Made by a program: the position numbers and the translations under genes. A DNA stretch of 12,648 nt from Verrucomicrobiales bacterium (lineage in GTDB: Bacteria; Verrucomicrobiota; Verrucomicrobiia; Verrucomicrobiales; DEV007): assembly GCA_013911195.1 (NCBI GenBank), contig JACETS010000066.1, positions 1 to 12,648 on the forward strand, given 5' to 3'. Positions 10,102 to 12,648 of this stretch are shown piece by piece. How positions within the stretch are numbered: position 1 is the stretch's first letter; every line of letters begins with the position of its first letter. Below the pieces are notes generated by a model, which worked only from the letters and a program-made list of their open reading frames with translations, had not been told where the DNA came from and ran no database searches.

Positions 10102-12648
10102 TTATTTTTTTGTAGCCTTGTCAGAGAGGTTCTTTAGGTATTGCTCTATTAATGATCCATACTCAGCAGGAAAATCTTCTGAGGTAGATTGATTTAATGT
10201 TCCTCTTTCGCGTTTTGGAAGACCTATAAATCGGCTAGCTCCTCGTTCATCTCTTTTGGGGCCTTTTGAGCCACCTTTACCAGCATAATTACCCTGATCA
10301 CCGTTACCTTTTTCAGATGGTTGGCCTTGTCCCTGTCCTTCACCTTGTCCCTGTCCCTCACCTTGTCCCTGTCCCTCACCTTGTCCTTGTCCCTCACCTT
10401 GTCCTTGTCCCTCACCTTGGCCTTGTCCCTCACCTTGGCCTTGTCCTTCACCTTGGCCCTCACCGAGTCCAGCTTGTGCAAGCGCCACTGCAGCTGCGGC
10501 TTCAGATAAGGCTGCGGCGGCTTCCTGAGAGCTTCCCTGAGCTGGAGATCCTTGGCCAGTTGAAGCTGCACTCTGGGCATCGCCTAAAGCACCCTGAGCT
10601 TGACTCAGTGCACTCATTGCTGATGGAGGTAAAGCACTGTTGTTCTGAGGAGAATTTGTAATTGGACTTATTGCATCGGATGCTTGCCCTAAAGGAGCTG
10701 ATGCTGAGCTTACTCCCGCATTGGCAAGTTGTTCAGTAAGTTCCTGAATAGCGCTTTGCTCATCTTTAAATTCACTAGGCGTTCCCTGGCCCTGACCTTC
10801 GCCCTGACCTTCGCCCTGACCTTCACCCTGACCTTCACCCTGACCTTCACCCTGACCTTCACCCTGACCTTCACCCTGACCTTCACCCTGTGAATTTTCA
10901 GCTTCCGCAAGTGCGCTCTGGGCCGCTTCCATTTGTTCAAGAGCGCCGCTAAGGTCTCCTGAGGAAAGTTCTTGTGCCGCAATTTCAGTAGCTATCGCGG
11001 CTTGAGCTAAGGAGGGGTCGATTGGAGAATTAGAGGCGGCTTCCCCAACTGCTTCTGCTAGTGCTTTTTGTCTTTCTGCAAGTTCATTAGCGGCACTTTC
11101 TGCAGCTGCTAATTGTTCTTGGGCCTCAGATACTGATGCTTGAGCCTCAGCTATAGCTGCAGCGGCCTCTGAAAGTGATGAAGGATCATTCAAAGTTTCT
11201 TCACCAAGAGCCTCAGCTAGCTCAGATGCTCGTTCTTCTAGTGCTGCTTTAGCCTCATTAAGATCGTTAAGTGCAGCGCTTTGTTCAGGAGCAGCGCTAG
11301 CAGGTTCGCCTGAGGATAATTCGCTTGAGGCTGATTCCTGTTTACTAGAGGCCTCAGCTAATTCATTTGCCGCTTTTTCAGAAGCGCTTGAAGCTTCATC
11401 GGCTAATTCACTGGTTTGTTCCTGTAAATCTTTTTGACTACTAGCGAGTTCGTTGGATTTCTCCGAGTCATTTTGTGCTTCACCGTCCTGTGGGATTGAA
11501 TCTGCAGTGCTTTCGTTCAGGTTTTTTTGATCTTCAATGATTGGTTCTAATTTTTCAATCAACTCATTGAGGTTAGCTAATTCCTGAGCGGATTCTTTTA
11601 GTTCATCAAGTTTTTCGGAAATGGCTTGTTCGGCGTCGGATAGTTTGTCGATAGCCTTTTGTTGTGCTTCAGGAGAATTTTCACCTGCGGCTAAATCGGC
11701 ACCAGCTTCAGCCATTGCTGCCATTGCTTCTGTCAATGCGGCTGCAGCTTCGGGTAATTCCTGTTCGCTAGCCGATGATGTGGCTTCTGCCGTTTTCCCT
11801 TCAAGCTCCGCTTGATCGGCTGATTTCTCTTGAAGTTCTTCAGTGTTATTATTGTTTTCCGCTTCTTTGGTACTTGCCTGTAGTTCTTCTTCTTTTTCTT
11901 TAATTTCTTTAACGTTTTCTAATAAATCCTCTAATGCTTTGATTTTTTCACTTGGGACTTCTGCTATAGCCTCGGATTCTGATATTTTTTCTATTAGAGC
12001 ATTTCTTGCTTCATCAAGTTTCTCTAATGCCGCCGTTTCTTTTGGAAGAGCATTCTCTCTTCGATCATTAATTGGAGCATTTGATTTTAAGGCGTCCCGA
12101 GCTTCTTGCATTTCTGGAGTTGATTGTTTAATGGCTTCAGAAATTGATGGAGCCACCTCGGATAATTCGGTTGCAAGAAAATTAGTAAGGTCAGCAAGCT
12201 CACCTTGTTCTTTTGCTAATTCTAAGGATTTTTTTTCTGCCTCTGTATTTAGCTTGTTTTCGATATATTGCTTACTTGCCTGTTCAAAAACTTGTTCAAG
12301 TCGTTTTTTAGCATCTTCTACACGGGAATCGAGTACTTTGTTTTCTCTTTTAAGTTCAGCGGCTAATTGTTTTGTTCTTCTTTCCTTATTTTGTTCGGCC
12401 CTCTTTAACTGTTGCTCTTTTTGTTTGAGCTGATTTTCTAAATTTTTAATAAGCCCATTATTATTTTCATTTTTCGCCTCATCCAGTCTTTCAGCTAGCC
12501 TATTGCTGTCCTTTTCAATTTTGTCTTCCAGTATCTTTTGATGGGAATTTAGAGCGTTCTGCTCGATTTTTTCCATTTTTGTCAATTCCTCCATCCTTTC
12601 ATTCCTTTCAAATTCTCTGAATTTTAAACCCTTTTCCAATTGCTCAAT
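10102..12648 (-). CDS. Large Ala/Glu/Gln-rich coiled-coil protein with Gly-Glu-Gly-Gln arrays (N-terminus outside window)
   Basis: 848 codons are visible and the frame is open through 12648. The TTG at 12639 is the first alternative start in view but is probably internal, and the true N-terminus lies to the right. Residues about 1-330 are charged heptad-like coiled coil (runs such as ENQLKQKEQQLKRAEQNKER). Residues about 330-580 are Ala/Glu/Ser-rich helical repeats (SEAAAAIAEAQASVSEAQEQL). Two Gly-Glu-Gly-Gln arrays sit at about 587-620 and 729-776. A short basic C-terminus includes SRFIGLPKRERGTLNQ and PAEYGSLIEQYLKNLS. From memory, that ending and the composition resemble DUF4175-like proteins of Planctomycetota/Verrucomicrobiota, usually near MoxR/DUF58/VWA genes and with N-terminal membrane helices. 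That is a modest-confidence analogy. It heads the three-gene envelope cluster in view. Confidence 0.8.
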   Translation of the reverse strand: MEQLEKGLKFREFERNERMEELTKMEKIEQNALNSHQKILEDKIEKDSNRLAERLDEAKNENNNGLIKNLENQLKQKEQQLKRAEQNKERRTKQLAAELKRENKVLDSRVEDAKKRLEQVFEQASKQYIENKLNTEAEKKSLELAKEQGELADLTNFLATELSEVAPSISEAIKQSTPEMQEARDALKSNAPINDRRENALPKETAALEKLDEARNALIEKISESEAIAEVPSEKIKALEDLLENVKEIKEKEEELQASTKEAENNNNTEELQEKSADQAELEGKTAEATSSASEQELPEAAAALTEAMAAMAEAGADLAAGENSPEAQQKAIDKLSDAEQAISEKLDELKESAQELANLNELIEKLEPIIEDQKNLNESTADSIPQDGEAQNDSEKSNELASSQKDLQEQTSELADEASSASEKAANELAEASSKQESASSELSSGEPASAAPEQSAALNDLNEAKAALEERASELAEALGEETLNDPSSLSEAAAAIAEAQASVSEAQEQLAAAESAANELAERQKALAEAVGEAASNSPIDPSLAQAAIATEIAAQELSSGDLSGALEQMEAAQSALAEAENSQGEGQGEGQGEGQGEGQGEGQGEGQGEGQGEGQGQGTPSEFKDEQSAIQELTEQLANAGVSSASAPLGQASDAISPITNSPQNNSALPPSAMSALSQAQGALGDAQSAASTGQGSPAQGSSQEAAAALSEAAAAVALAQAGLGEGQGEGQGQGEGQGQGEGQGQGEGQGQGEGQGQGEGQGQGEGQGQGQPSEKGNGDQGNYAGKGGSKGPKRDERGASRFIGLPKRERGTLNQSTSEDFPAEYGSLIEQYLKNLSDKATKK
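10321..10465. repeat. Tandem repeat, 18-bp unit (about 7 copies), encodes Gly-Gln-Gly-Glu-Gly-Gln
   Basis: The marker TCACC recurs at 10340, 10358, 10376, 10394, 10412, 10430 and 10448 (exactly 18 bp apart), then at 10460 after a shortened 12-bp unit. Units are nearly identical at DNA level, differing mainly at third codon positions. Unit length is a multiple of three, so gain or loss of copies keeps the reading frame. This suggests recent expansion by slippage and possible length variation between strains. Confidence 0.95.
10787..10890. repeat. Tandem repeat, 12-bp unit (about 8 copies), encodes Gly-Glu-Gly-Gln
   Basis: CCTGACCTTCAC-type units recur every 12 bp from 10791 to 10887. The first two or three copies have TTCG instead of TTCA; the others are identical, indicating recent slippage. 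It encodes eight GEGQ units in frame in the coiled-coil gene. It is related to, but distinct from, the 18-bp array about 320 bp away in the same gene. Confidence 0.95.

Noticed and set aside
10266..10661. Plus-strand and out-of-frame minus-strand frames with long LVPVPHL, LSLSLTL or KVRDKDK repeats
   Set aside because: They are alternative-frame readings of the 18-bp and 12-bp tandem repeats; repeats divisible by three keep every frame open, so openness is not evidence of coding.
10321..10890. Repeat arrays as a possible CRISPR
   Set aside because: Units are contiguous 12-bp and 18-bp tandem copies without unique spacers and encode an in-frame protein repeat.
11843..12433. 196-residue plus-strand frame rich in Ser, Phe and Leu
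   Set aside because: It is the antisense shadow of the Glu/Lys/Ala-rich coiled-coil gene; composition mirrors the opposite strand and there are no domain features.
12637..12639. TTG at 12639 as the start of the coiled-coil gene
   Set aside because: The frame stays open to the window edge (codons ATT GAG CAA precede it) and the coiled coil continues through it, so the true start is probably outside the window.

Overview
The window looks like chromosomal DNA of an AT-rich, Gram-negative-type bacterium, most likely from the Planctomycetota/Verrucomicrobiota group, with Verrucomicrobiota my first guess. This is inferred from three things: a cluster of secreted proteins (squalene-cyclase-fold repeat protein, DUF1349-like lectin-fold protein, giant Ala/Glu/Gln-rich coiled-coil protein) of a kind I associate with those phyla; few Shine-Dalgarno sequences; and apparent use of TTG starts. 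No 16S or other strict marker is present. I see no tRNA, rRNA, CRISPR array, insertion sequence or phage gene.

Layout. Positions 1-1739 (minus) hold the N-terminal half of mfd, the transcription-repair coupling factor, cut by the window edge. Positions 1790-3190 (minus) encode an NtrC-family sigma54 activator whose receiver has Glu instead of the phospho-accepting Asp. A divergent regulatory region (3191-3482) carries a sigma54-type -24/-12 box for that gene and a perfect palindrome upstream. A small two-helix membrane protein (3483-3740, plus) follows. Next is a 353-base region between convergent genes (3741-4093), then three minus-strand housekeeping genes: uppS, purA and carA. Positions 7537-12648 (minus) are a tight three-gene cluster of envelope proteins whose first gene runs off the right edge.

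The most interesting part is 3741-4093. It holds two tandem plus-strand elements of 72-73 nt (3879-3951 and 4014-4085) with the same two-tier fold: a 9-10 bp outer stem, an 8x4 internal loop, a 9-10 bp inner stem, an apical loop with UGGGGU, and a terminal run of 7-8 U. The copies differ by three compensatory base-pair changes and two changes to G-U wobble pairs, so the structure itself appears to be conserved. Each is preceded at the same distance (about 27 nt) by a sigma54-like promoter with GG and GC at the canonical spacing. The predicted transcription start falls within about 2 nt of the first base of the outer stem. I interpret these as paralogous, sigma54-dependent, self-terminated small RNAs.

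How the parts may work together (inference). The neighbouring activator probably drives the two small RNAs and perhaps its own gene. A palindrome with 8-bp arms and a 5-bp spacer upstream of its promoter has a degenerate match with the same spacer upstream of the first small RNA. The layout resembles, without sequence homology, the LuxO-Qrr circuit of Vibrio, where an NtrC-type regulator drives several paralogous sigma54-dependent small RNAs. The natural Glu at the phosphorylation site matches the phosphomimetic change that locks LuxO on, so here the signal may enter by another route. The housekeeping genes look ordinary.
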